Origin: Clostridioides mangenotii TR
Lineage (GTDB): Bacteria; Bacillota; Clostridia; Peptostreptococcales; Peptostreptococcaceae
Direction: 5' to 3'
NCBI RefSeq assembly: GCF_000498755.1
Contig: NZ_AXUS01000001.1
Coordinates: forward strand, 1 to 64,000
Length of the DNA stretch: 64,000 nt
In this document: piece by piece, positions 1 to 8,576 of the stretch
Layout of the letters: each line of letters begins with the position of its first letter
Position numbering within the stretch: position 1 is the stretch's first letter
Notes under the pieces: generated by a model
Told to the model about the DNA's origin: nothing
The model's database searches: none
Seen by the model: only the letters and a program-made list of their open reading frames with translations
Position numbers and translations under genes: made by a program

Positions 1-44
1 ATATTATATAAATAAAAAAAATTACAAAACAGGGGGTATTACTT

Positions 45-875
45 ATGAAAATTAAAAAGATTTTAACACTAACACTATCGATACTGGTTACTGCTTCAAT
101 GATAGGATGTTCACCAGCTAAAGGCGATGACAAAGAGGATACAAAGGCAGCATCAAAAGAGGATAAAGTAATAACTATAGGAGCAACTGCAAATCCACAT
201 GCTGAAATACTAGAGGAAGCTAAACCACTTCTTAAAGAAAAAGGATATGATTTAAATATAAAAGTATTTAATGATTATGTGCTTCCAAATACAGCATTAG
301 ATGAGGGATCTTTAGATGCTAACTTCTTCCAACATATTCCTTATTTAAAGGAAGCAGTTAAGGCGAAAGGATATAAGCTTACATATACATCTAAAGTTCA
401 TATAGAGCCAATGGGATTCTATTCAGAAAAGCTTAAAGATATAAAAGATATAGCTGATGGGTCCACTATTGCTGTACCAAATGATCCTACTAATGGAGCT
501 AGAGCACTTAAATTACTTGCTGACAATGGAGTGATAAAAGTAAAAGACGCTGAGTTAATTACCAAAAATGATATAACTGAAAATTCTAAAAATATAAAGA
601 TAAAAGAGATGAATGCAGAGCAATTACCTACAGTGCTAAAAGATGTTGACGGTGCAGTAATAAATACTAACTACGCATTAAACGCTGATTTAAATCCTTT
701 AAAAGATGCTCTTGCTATAGAATCTAAAGATTCTCCTTATGCAAATATTTTAGCTTGTAGAGAAGACAATAAGGATACAGAAAAAGTAAAAGCTTTATCA
801 GAAGTATTAAATAGTAAAGAAATTAAAGAGTTTATAGAAAAGAAATACCAAGGAAGTATAATACCTGCATTTTAA
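45..875 (+). CDS. metQ: MetQ/NlpA family methionine-binding lipoprotein
   Basis: Extracytoplasmic substrate-binding lipoprotein of a methionine (MetNIQ-type) ABC importer. The first 22 residues are a basic, hydrophobic lipoprotein signal ending in the lipobox SMIGC, so Cys22 should be lipidated. The mature part shows the NlpA/MetQ signature stretches IGATANPHAEILEEAKPLL, LDANFFQHIPYL and VPNDPTNGARAL. At 276 residues it has normal family length. The start is fixed by an AGGGGG ribosome-binding site at about 31-36. Only 44 bases precede it, so the permease and ATPase genes are presumably off the window to the left. It ends at a strong terminator, so it is probably the last gene of its operon. 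The exact ligand (L- or D-methionine or another amino acid) is not shown by sequence alone. Confidence 0.93.
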   Translation: MKIKKILTLTLSILVTASMIGCSPAKGDDKEDTKAASKEDKVITIGATANPHAEILEEAKPLLKEKGYDLNIKVFNDYVLPNTALDEGSLDANFFQHIPYLKEAVKAKGYKLTYTSKVHIEPMGFYSEKLKDIKDIADGSTIAVPNDPTNGARALKLLADNGVIKVKDAELITKNDITENSKNIKIKEMNAEQLPTVLKDVDGAVINTNYALNADLNPLKDALAIESKDSPYANILACREDNKDTEKVKALSEVLNSKEIKEFIEKKYQGSIIPAF

Positions 876-913
876 CAATAGTAAATTCAGACAATTTAAA
901 ATTCGATATTTTT

Positions 914-950
914 AGAAAAAGTAAGTAAAAAATTTTACTTACTTTTTTTA
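914..950 (+). terminator. Rho-independent terminator after metQ
   Basis: Perfect 15-bp stem (arms at 916-930 and 933-947) with a very short loop, running into a T tract. It closes the metQ transcript. Confidence 0.85.
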
Positions 951-1035
951 TTATTCAGAAACTGACAAAATTTTCTCTTAAATCATGATAGTATATTCAT
1001 ATATGAGACAAAAAATATATAAAGAGAGGCATGTT

Positions 1036-3774
1036 ATGAGATTTAAAACAGCATTACAGGAAAATAAGATGTTTATTGTTTTCACTATTTTACTTATTGT
1101 TATGGCATTCTATAGTATAAATATGTATATGTTTTTCATAAATGTATTTAAAATAACTTTATTATGTATATTTGGATATTCTATAGTGTATTCTAGAGGG
1201 CTAAACCAAGATATGTTTATGAACAACCTCAAGATTAGTTGTACAGTTTTAATTATAGTAGGTATATTTGGCGTTAGTGTCGACATTGAGGAATATATAA
1301 GGTTTTTGCTGCTGACACTTACAGTAAATAATTTCTCTATATTTGCTTATAAAGTTTTCATTAAAAGACTTGAATTTGGAAGATACAAATTACTTTTTTC
1401 GTATTTATCAATTATTATTTTGGAGTTTATAGCAAGAAATTTATTTTACGATATAAATGTAAATAATTGGATTGTAATTATAAATCTAATATTATGTTTA
1501 TTCAATTTGATGTCAGTCTTGTTTAAAAATACAAATAATAATATCGATTACGAAAATATATTGAAGAATTTATCTGTAGTAGCAGTACTTTCTACAACTG
1601 CATGTATATTTGCAATAAAAAGTGTGGCACCTATAGATAAAATAAAATTTTCGTCTTTATCTCAATTTTTAATTTGTATAAGTATATATATATCTTATAT
1701 ATTCAGTGTAAAACAAAAAGTTGTAGTTCCTTATTCAGAACTTCATTTAAGCAATGAAAAATTAAGTATAAATAAAAATCGACTAGATAAGCTTAATTCT
1801 GCTATAGAAAAAGATATACATATTCAACAGACTTTAAAAAATCACATAATTCACAGGAAGGAGTTATTGATACAAGCTCTTAATAATATGCCAGATGCTT
1901 GGGCTATAATGAACCATGACCTTAGTATAGTTTACAGCAACTTTAAATTTAACAAAGAGTTTATGAGACAAAAAATATATTTAAAGAAACTATTAGAGAC
2001 AATTAAACAGGAAAAAGAGTTTTTTGACAGAAACAGTGAGACATTTAATTTTAATGATAGAAGGGTAGTTTTAATTGAGAGAATCTATCTACTTAGTATC
2101 AACTATAATATTGAAGAAAATGAGTATCTGGTGAGTTTAACAGATATAACTCAAGAATCTATAATGGATAAAAGAATTAGAGATATAAATGAAGATTATG
2201 AAAAGATAATCTTAAATATACCGTGTCCTATAATGGTTAGGACTACAGATGCGGCGAATGGCGATAACACAATCGTGAGTATAAATAAAAGCTTTGAAAA
2301 TAGTTTTGGAGTTTCAGCAAAACAATTTAGACATATGACAATTGAGAATTATATTTCTAGCTTTAATATAGATTTATTTGACAACAGGAACTTTAAACGA
2401 CTTGGTTTAAATATAGATGAGAGAGAAGATATAATAAACTATGGATCTGCAGCTAACTGCATCGTGAACTTCGCAATGAAAGATAATTTCGGTGATGAGC
2501 GAGTTGAGGAAGTCAGAGTTGGAGATTACTATTCAGACAATAGACTCTATAAATTGCTTACTTTTAGAAACATCACTAAAGAAATTAAAATACTAAAAGA
2601 TACTAACGATCAAAAGATTGTGTACGAAAAATTACTCGATGCAATACCAGAAGCATTATTCTTAGAAAATATGTCAACTTCACGAGTAATTTATACAAAT
2701 GTAGCATTTAATAAACTATTTGGTATTGAAGATGATGTTTTAGGGGTAAATACACAAAAGTATAGAAATATTTTGGTAAAAAAATATATAAATAATCTTA
2801 AAAACGGAGATAAGAGAAAGAGTATACATCTTGTAAACGAAAAAAACCAAATAAAAGAAGTTGAGATGATATCTAGGAAGCTTTACTTTGGACAAAAAGA
2901 GAGTAGAGTAAGAATAATAAGGGATTTGAGTGTACAAAGGGAATCAGAAAGACTTAAAAATGCACTGCTTAAGCAGAGAAAGTACGATCAAATGAAGATG
3001 GAGTTTTATGCTAATATTTCGCATGAACTGAAGACGCCTCTAAATAATATATACAGTTCTTCACAACTTATAGAAAAACTGTTTGACAAAGGAAAGATAA
3101 AAGAAACGCAAAATATTTTAGAAGAACACTTAAAAATAACTAAACAAAATATGTTTAGATTAATGAGACTTATAGATAATATTATAAATATTTCTCAAGT
3201 AAAATCTGAAATATATAAAGTAAGAGCTGTAAACTTTGATATTATAGAGATTACGGAAGGGATAGTCACATCAATTAGCAGTTATTCTAGATCTAAAGAG
3301 ATCGATGTTGTATTTGATACTAATGAAGAAGAAATTATGGTTGGGCTAGATCCTGAATCAATAGAAAGGATAATCCTAAATTTAATATCAAATGCAATCA
3401 AATTTACTCATAGCGGCGGTGAAATCTTAGTTGGAATTTACAAGCGCGGAGAAGAAGTTCAAATAATTGTAAGAGACAGTGGTGTAGGTATAGAAGCTGA
3501 AAAGCTCAAAGATATATTCAAGAGGTTTAAACAAATTGAAAACAGTGGAATTTCTAATGAATTTGGTAGTGGTATTGGACTTTGTTTAACAAAATCCCTT
3601 GTTGAGATTCAAAATGGAAGTATAGATATTTCCAGTAAAGTAGGAGAAGGTACTGAAGTTACAGTTATGTTCCCAATAAAAGAAGTTGTAGAGGAAATAT
3701 CTGACATAAGAGAATATGACAACAATATTGAGAAATTTGAAATAGAATTTTTTGATATTTACAAAGAAGGATAG
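1036..3774 (+). CDS. Orphan membrane sensor histidine kinase with three PAS-like domains
   Basis: Large membrane histidine kinase. About eight hydrophobic helices fill residues 10-225. Three PAS-like segments follow (about 276-390, 388-510 and 528-640), then a HisKA domain with the phospho-acceptor in NISHELKTPLNN (His about 663) and an HATPase domain with the N box NLISNAIKF, the G1 box DSGVGIE and the G2 box FGSGIGLCL. I chose the ATG at 1036 because AGAGAGG lies 6 bases before it; an in-frame ATG at 985 has no such site. No response-regulator gene is adjacent, so it is an orphan. In C. difficile a kinase next to metQ is, as I recall, one of the orphan kinases that influence Spo0A and sporulation; a sporulation role here is inference. 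Its catalytic core resembles the kinase at 41921-43136. Confidence 0.88.
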   Translation: MRFKTALQENKMFIVFTILLIVMAFYSINMYMFFINVFKITLLCIFGYSIVYSRGLNQDMFMNNLKISCTVLIIVGIFGVSVDIEEYIRFLLLTLTVNNFSIFAYKVFIKRLEFGRYKLLFSYLSIIILEFIARNLFYDINVNNWIVIINLILCLFNLMSVLFKNTNNNIDYENILKNLSVVAVLSTTACIFAIKSVAPIDKIKFSSLSQFLICISIYISYIFSVKQKVVVPYSELHLSNEKLSINKNRLDKLNSAIEKDIHIQQTLKNHIIHRKELLIQALNNMPDAWAIMNHDLSIVYSNFKFNKEFMRQKIYLKKLLETIKQEKEFFDRNSETFNFNDRRVVLIERIYLLSINYNIEENEYLVSLTDITQESIMDKRIRDINEDYEKIILNIPCPIMVRTTDAANGDNTIVSINKSFENSFGVSAKQFRHMTIENYISSFNIDLFDNRNFKRLGLNIDEREDIINYGSAANCIVNFAMKDNFGDERVEEVRVGDYYSDNRLYKLLTFRNITKEIKILKDTNDQKIVYEKLLDAIPEALFLENMSTSRVIYTNVAFNKLFGIEDDVLGVNTQKYRNILVKKYINNLKNGDKRKSIHLVNEKNQIKEVEMISRKLYFGQKESRVRIIRDLSVQRESERLKNALLKQRKYDQMKMEFYANISHELKTPLNNIYSSSQLIEKLFDKGKIKETQNILEEHLKITKQNMFRLMRLIDNIINISQVKSEIYKVRAVNFDIIEITEGIVTSISSYSRSKEIDVVFDTNEEEIMVGLDPESIERIILNLISNAIKFTHSGGEILVGIYKRGEEVQIIVRDSGVGIEAEKLKDIFKRFKQIENSGISNEFGSGIGLCLTKSLVEIQNGSIDISSKVGEGTEVTVMFPIKEVVEEISDIREYDNNIEKFEIEFFDIYKEG

Positions 3775-3930
3775 AGATTTTTCGGTATAGTAATTTTATA
3801 TATAAAATTGTAGTTAAATTATAGACAAATCCCAGTTAATAAATTATATTTAAATTAGCGATGTTGAGTAAATACAGTTACATATTAATTTACTATAAAA
3901 ATATGGAAGATAATATTAGAGGTGGCAATT

Positions 3931-4503
3931 TTGAATAAAGATATAGGTGCTAAAATAAAACAACTTAGAACGCAGAAACAGATGACTCTAAAATATATGA
4001 GTGAGCAGACAAATTTATCTATAGGATTTCTATCTCAACTAGAAAGAGGATTAACTAGTGTAGCTACAGATTCCTTAGCTAAAATAGCAGATGTATTAGA
4101 AGTTGAGCTTACATACTTTTTTATGAGACCAAAAGAAAGAAAGAGAAGGGTACTTAGAAGTTACGAAAAAGAAGTTTTCGATATATCAAACTCAATGTTT
4201 ATCCATTATCATTTATCTGCAAGTTTAAAAGATAAACAACTTCTTCCGAGACTTATAGAAATTCTTCCAAATAAGACTGATGAAGAGATTTGCAGTTATA
4301 TTCACGAGGGAGAAGAATTTGTATACGTATTAGAAGGTGTTTTGACCGTATTTTTAGGTGATGAGCAGATAGATATGTATCCGGGAGATTCTATACACTA
4401 TGATAGCGAGAAAAACAAGCACAATTGGGCAAATTACACTAATAAAATGGTTAAGATCTTAGTGGTAAGTATTCCGAACCCTTTTAGAGAAGATCAAATA
4501 TAG
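3931..4503 (+). CDS. XRE-family regulator with C-terminal cupin domain
   Basis: Predicted DNA-binding regulator. Residues 5-65 form an XRE-type helix-turn-helix (IKQLRTQKQMTLKYMSEQTNLSIGFLSQLERG). Residues 105-185 form a single cupin_2 barrel (EEFVYVLEGVLTVFLGDEQIDMYPGDSIHYDSEKNKHNW), the usual two-domain layout of a ligand-sensing regulator of about 190 residues. The start is the TTG at 3931, preceded by AGAGGTGG at 3918-3925; an upstream GTG at 3922 would lie inside that ribosome-binding site. It stands alone between the kinase gene and a convergent secreted-protein gene. The regulated genes are unknown; related proteins control amino-acid, polyamine or sugar genes. Confidence 0.88.
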   Translation: MNKDIGAKIKQLRTQKQMTLKYMSEQTNLSIGFLSQLERGLTSVATDSLAKIADVLEVELTYFFMRPKERKRRVLRSYEKEVFDISNSMFIHYHLSASLKDKQLLPRLIEILPNKTDEEICSYIHEGEEFVYVLEGVLTVFLGDEQIDMYPGDSIHYDSEKNKHNWANYTNKMVKILVVSIPNPFREDQI

Positions 4504-4553
4504 AATATCAGTATAAAAAATTAAATAGGTAAGATATATTAAACGGGAAATTT

Positions 4554-4585
4554 AAAACCGCCTCACTTTTTGAGGCGGTTTTTTA
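4554..4585. terminator. Bidirectional terminator between convergent genes
   Basis: GC-rich stem (AACCGCCTCA paired with TGAGGCGGTT) followed by T6 on the plus strand and T4 on the minus strand. It sits between the regulator (plus) and the DUF1002 gene (minus). Confidence 0.88.
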
Positions 4586-4630
4586 GTGGTCTCGCTATAT
4601 TTTTTATATCTTTCTATATTTTATTTAATT

Positions 4631-5755
4631 TTAGAATAAACCTTTTACCCAGTTTACAAGTTTAGTGAAAAACCCATCTTCTTGTTTTTCATTATTTTGA
4701 TCATTTAAGTTATTTTTTAATTCGTTGTCTTGATCTCCTGCATTTTGATCAGCATCACCGTTACTTGTACTGTTGTTTGTATTATTTTCTGAAGAGTTGT
4801 TTGATGTATTTAAGACATCTTTATCTGTTGAATCTATTACCGCGTTAGATCCTAGAGCATCTTCGTTAGTATTGTTTAGGATACCTACATTGCCACTTCC
4901 TCCAGAGAATATCCCTGCAAACCAATCTTTTACTTTTGTGAAGAAACCTTCATTGTTTCCTTCGCCTATATTGTTTAACTCTTCGTTTACATTATCTTTT
5001 ACATTTTCAAGAGTATTTTTCATATTACTGTAGTTGTAATCTTGTTTAGAAATTTTAGCCATTATATCTTCTACTTGTTTTTTCTGTTCAGGTGTAAGTG
5101 TAATATTGTAGTTGTTAGTTATGTTGTTTATTGTATCGGCTATTTGGATAACATCTGAAGTACCATTTTTTATTATCTCTGATTTTATATCATTCATAAC
5201 TCCAGTAGCTTTTTCTTGTCCAACTTCATCTCCTAAGTTTCCAGTGACTACTAATTCTTCTGAAGCTATTTCCTTTTTAGTTTCGTCTAATTTTTCGCCT
5301 GAGGCATCTTCAAATGCTTTCATTATTCCAGTTAAAGCACCAGTTCCACTTACTTTGTATGGAGCAGCTGCTATTACGTTGGCATTGTCTAGCCCTGCAG
5401 TTGATAAAGTTGATGCTATCATAGAGCTTGTTACCCATGTTAAATTAGCAGTTTTAACATTTATTCCACCTTTTGAAGTAGGTTCAACATATGAACATGA
5501 GATAGTAGCTTTACCTAATTGAGCTTCACTTGCCACTCCTTGTAGGTACTTCCTCTCCTCAGCGTTTGTCACATCTAAAGTCAATACCTCATCTTTATTA
5601 ACACCGAAATAATCTAACATTTGTTGTTTTTGAGAAGGTGTTAAGTTTACACCGAGAGTAACGACGTTAGATCCATCTGCGTAAGCTAGGTTGAAGCTTC
5701 CTAAAACTACCATTGCAGATATGATTATTGAACTCGCCATCTTTTTTAATTTCAT
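4631..5755 (-). CDS. Secreted DUF1002-domain protein with duplicated amphipathic motif
   Basis: Exported protein of unknown function. Residues 1-26 are a Sec signal peptide ending in LAYA-D. Residues 30-250 match the DUF1002 family (VTLGVNLTPSQKQQMLDYFGV, then a region rich in Ala, Thr and Gly). Beyond the domain comes a low-complexity Asn/Asp/Ser/Glu-rich linker that carries two copies of an amphipathic aromatic motif, NEGFFTKVKDWFAGIFS and, at the very C-terminus, DGFFTKLVNWVKGLF. The copies may bind membrane or cell wall, but that is inference. The start is supported by a strong CTAGGAGGTTT site just upstream on the minus strand. It is monocistronic and ends at the shared terminator near 4570. 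Confidence 0.85.
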   Translation of the reverse strand: MKLKKMASSIIISAMVVLGSFNLAYADGSNVVTLGVNLTPSQKQQMLDYFGVNKDEVLTLDVTNAEERKYLQGVASEAQLGKATISCSYVEPTSKGGINVKTANLTWVTSSMIASTLSTAGLDNANVIAAAPYKVSGTGALTGIMKAFEDASGEKLDETKKEIASEELVVTGNLGDEVGQEKATGVMNDIKSEIIKNGTSDVIQIADTINNITNNYNITLTPEQKKQVEDIMAKISKQDYNYSNMKNTLENVKDNVNEELNNIGEGNNEGFFTKVKDWFAGIFSGGSGNVGILNNTNEDALGSNAVIDSTDKDVLNTSNNSSENNTNNSTSNGDADQNAGDQDNELKNNLNDQNNEKQEDGFFTKLVNWVKGLF

Positions 5756-5976
5756 AATAAACCTCCTAGTAAACTATATTTACATAGTAATTGTTTTTTT
5801 GCAAAAACTAATTTGGATTCGCATTTAAATGTATATCAAAGTTATACCTAATATAAACTAAAATTAAAACTAATGCGATTACAAGATTGTAATAAAAGAT
5901 TGGAGATATGTCAAATATAATTTAAGTATTATGTAAATTTTAACAACTATGTATTTACACTATTTTACTCAACCAA

Positions 5977-6005
5977 TTGAAAAATTAATACATTTATTAT
6001 ACTAT
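5977..6005 (+). promoter_or_regulatory. Sigma-A type promoter for the 6052 gene
   Basis: TTGAAA at 5977-5982 and TACTAT at 6000-6005 with a 17-base spacer, 46 bases before the start codon. This is a consensus match only. Confidence 0.45.
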
Positions 6006-6051
6006 AAGAGATGGAGTAAAATTTGTAACTTTTAGTTTGAAAGGAGAAAAA

Positions 6052-6531
6052 ATGTCTAAAGAATTAGTGAAAGATAGAGTGATAAAATACTTCATTGAGG
6101 ATTTATTAGTACCACAAGATATGATAGATACAAATGTAGAATTATCAGAGTTTGAAGAAGGTGCAGAAGGAGTAATTGATATTGTTGTAAATGCAGTTGA
6201 TGAGGATGATTACTATGTACCTGTAATGATTTGTCAGTGTTTAGATGAAGATATACCACTAGAAGGTGATATACTCGAAAAGCAAATAGATTTCTTGGAG
6301 GAAATTGACAATATAACTACATCTGGTAGACTTGTTCTAACAAATGGAGATGAAATGATGTACGCAGATTGGAAAGGTGAAGAATACGACACTGAGTCTG
6401 CTCTTCCAAACTATGAGACTATGGTGAAGGAATTTAAAGAGTCAGAGAAGATGGCTCTAGCTTTAGAGAAAGAGCATGATCACGACCATGAAAATTGCGA
6501 TTGCTGTGACCACGAACACGACCACAAATAA
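6052..6531 (+). CDS. Hypothetical protein with His/Cys-rich metal-binding-like tail
   Basis: Acidic 159-residue protein. The body (residues 1-135) has the feel of the small type-I-restriction HsdR_N-like/nuclease-fold domain (DRVIKYFIEDLLVPQDMI ... VDIVVNAVDEDDYYVPVMICQC), but the catalytic acidic and lysine positions are not obvious and I do not assign a function. The last 17 residues, HDHDHENCDCCDHEHDHK, hold seven His and three Cys and are likely to bind divalent metal. The start is the ATG at 6052 with AAAGGAGA just before it; a TTG 15 bases upstream in frame would precede the ribosome-binding site. It appears monocistronic and ends at the hairpin at 6538. Confidence 0.7.
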   Translation: MSKELVKDRVIKYFIEDLLVPQDMIDTNVELSEFEEGAEGVIDIVVNAVDEDDYYVPVMICQCLDEDIPLEGDILEKQIDFLEEIDNITTSGRLVLTNGDEMMYADWKGEEYDTESALPNYETMVKEFKESEKMALALEKEHDHDHENCDCCDHEHDHK

Positions 6532-6537
6532 AAATCG

Positions 6538-6575
6538 ATTGTAAGCTAGAAGTTTATCTTGCTTACAATTTTTAG
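6538..6575 (+). terminator. Terminator after the His-tailed gene
   Basis: Nine-bp stem ATTGTAAGC / GCTTACAAT (6538-6546 and 6561-6569) followed by T5. Confidence 0.7.
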
Positions 6576-6627
6576 CAATATGATTAAGCCAGAAGACTAA
6601 TATGTTTTCTGGCTTAAATTATTGCTA
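6573..6627. repeat. Stem-loop repeat, copy 1 (TTAAGCCAGAA core)
   Basis: Perfect 11-bp inverted repeat TTAAGCCAGAA (6584-6594) / TTCTGGCTTAA (6607-6617), extended by the outer arms TAGCAAT / ATTGCTA. No T tract follows on either strand. A close copy lies at 44267-44304. Confidence 0.6.
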
Positions 6628-6872
6628 GAATAGCTGAAATTAATCACATTTAGAAGTTAGATAAACCCTTAAATTTGACACATAATGAAACTTATTTATT
6701 CAAAATGTAGAAATTTATATAATATAGGGAGGAAAATGCAAATAAAAGAAGAATATATTTATATAGTTTTTTATCATTATAACATTTCAAAATACACATA
6801 TCAGATTTGAAATATAAGTATAGTTTATAGTGAGTGAAATAAAATGTTAGTTTGATAAAGGGGTGGACTTAT

Positions 6873-7747
6873 ATGAATGTACTAGAAGGAAATTTAAAAC
6901 GAAATAATTCCTATGACAGCGTTTCAAATGCGATGAGGATGTATCTTAATGATATCGAAGGGTATGAAATGCTTACGGCAAAAGAAGAAGTAGAACTTGC
7001 AAAACAGATAGTTAATTCTTCGGGTACTGCTAAGGAAGAGTTTATAAATTCTAACTACCGTCTCGTTGTGAGTATTGCAAAAAATACAAAAGAGATAGTA
7101 TGGATATGCTCGATTTGATTCAAGCTGGCAATATTGGACTTATGAAAGCTGTAGACAAGTACGACTATAAAAAAGGATTTAAGTTTAGTACTTATGCTAC
7201 TTGGTGGATAAGGCAAAGCATTACTAGATATATAGATGACTGTGAGTATATAATTAGATTACCTGTTCATCTGCAGCAAAAAATAAGTATGTTAAAAAGA
7301 AAAAAACAAGAATTTGTAAATATTTACCTAAGAGACCCTAGTGTAGAAGAACTGGCTGATTATTGTGACATGGACGTTGACAAGGTAACAGAAGTGCTGA
7401 ATAACAATAAAAATATAATATCTTTAGATAGCCCTATTAAAGATGATGATGACGGAAGTCTAGTAGAATTTATTCCCTCTGATGATACTTTAAATGATAT
7501 TGTTATAGATGAAGTTGAAAAACACAATTTACAAGAGAAAATAGACGAAGTTCTTTCGTTTTTAACAGATCAAGAAGAAGAAGTATTAAGAAGTAGGTTT
7601 GGGCTAGGAGAAAGTGAGCCAAAAACACTAGAAGAAATTGGAAAAATATTTGGAGTAACAAGGGAAAGAATAAGACAGATTGAAGCTAAAGCTTTAAGAA
7701 AGCTTAGACATCCAAGTAAGCTAAAGCAACTTGAGAATTTTTACTAA
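6873..7747 (+). pseudogene. RpoD-like (sigma-70 group) sigma factor, single -1 frame break
   Basis: Encodes a sigma-70 family protein in two frames. Frame one (6873 to about 7084) holds region 1.2 and the start of region 2 (AMRMYLNDIEGYEMLTAKEEVELAKQI ... [14 protein letters not shown]). Frame two carries on with [42 protein letters not shown] (2.2-2.4), region 3 and region 4 ([27 protein letters not shown]). The break falls in an A6 run at 7079-7084. One more A, or a -1 slip at A-AAA-AAT, gives the expected junction [16 protein letters not shown]. Without the break it would be about 291 residues, the size of a secondary RpoD-like factor rather than the housekeeping SigA. The start is the ATG at 6873 with AAGGGGTGG before it. 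It is followed 12 bases later by deoC. It could be a sequencing error, a decayed gene or programmed slippage. Confidence 0.85.
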
Positions 7748-7759
7748 GGAGAACTATTA

Positions 7760-8392
7760 ATGATAGATATAATGAGTAAGGTAGATTTGACATTTCTAAA
7801 AGCTACGGCTAAGTGGGAGGATATACAACATTTATGTGATGAAGCTAAGAGTACAAATGCTTTTTCAGTTTGTGTTCCACCGATCTATGTAAAGAGGGTA
7901 TCGGAATATTTAAATGGAAATATAGCAGTTTGTACTGTTATTGGATTCCCACTTGGATATCAAACGACTGAACTTAAAATTTACGAGACAGAGATCGCGT
8001 TAAAAGACGGTGCAGATGAGATCGATATGGTAGTAAATTTAACAGATCTTAAAAATAGAGACTACAGTAAAATCGAAGACGAAATAAGAAGAATAAAACA
8101 AGTAGTAGGAGATAATATTTTAAAAGTTATAATAGAGACTTGTTATCTAGATGATGCTGAAAAGATAAAGATGTGTGAAATAATAAATTCCGCTAAAGCT
8201 GATTTTGTAAAAACTTCAACAGGATTTGGAACATCTGGGGCAACTTTGGAAGATATAAAGCTTTTATCAGACAATATATATGAGAGTATCAAAATTAAAG
8301 CATCTGGCGGGATAAGAACAAAAGAATTTGCAGAAGAACTGATTAAAGCTGGGGCTTCTAGAATAGGTTCTAGCTCTGTATTAAATGATTAA
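7760..8392 (+). CDS. deoC: Deoxyribose-phosphate aldolase
   Basis: Class I aldolase that splits 2-deoxyribose 5-phosphate into glyceraldehyde 3-phosphate and acetaldehyde in cytosolic deoxynucleoside catabolism. The Schiff-base lysine is seen in ADFVKTSTGFGTSGAT (residues 149-164), the second conserved Lys in IKIKASGGIRT, and the family pattern CTVIGFPLGYQTTELK in the N-terminal third. It is 210 residues, slightly short at the C-terminus (ends ASRIGSSSVLND) but with the phosphate-binding GASRIGSS intact. AAGGAGA lies 7 bases before the ATG. It starts 12 bases after the sigma-factor gene, so the two are probably co-transcribed. No other nucleoside genes are adjacent. Confidence 0.92.
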   Translation: MIDIMSKVDLTFLKATAKWEDIQHLCDEAKSTNAFSVCVPPIYVKRVSEYLNGNIAVCTVIGFPLGYQTTELKIYETEIALKDGADEIDMVVNLTDLKNRDYSKIEDEIRRIKQVVGDNILKVIIETCYLDDAEKIKMCEIINSAKADFVKTSTGFGTSGATLEDIKLLSDNIYESIKIKASGGIRTKEFAEELIKAGASRIGSSSVLND

Positions 8393-8412
8393 ATATTAAA
8401 TGCAAACACATT

Positions 8413-8480
8413 ATGTGCTAGCTTATAAATAACTAAACACTGCCAAGTTGGAGTATTCGGATTTTTATGAGCTAGCACAT
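8413..8480. terminator. Long stem-loop between convergent deoC and feoB
   Basis: Arms at 8413-8429 and 8464-8480 pair over 17 bp with a single wobble (core ATGTGCTAGCT). The 34-base loop is unusually long and neither side has a real T tract. Its place between convergent genes suggests a terminator or mRNA-end stabiliser. Confidence 0.5.
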
Positions 8481-8576
8481 TTATATATTGATATTATTAA
8501 TAGGTATTGCCATAGATTATATTTATATATTACAATCAAATTACTTTTTTATAGAAATATTTTTATGATTTATTAT

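Noticed and set aside
4773-5522. Two plus-strand frames opposite the DUF1002 gene
   Set aside because: Antisense of low-complexity and beta-rich coding sequence; no start signals.
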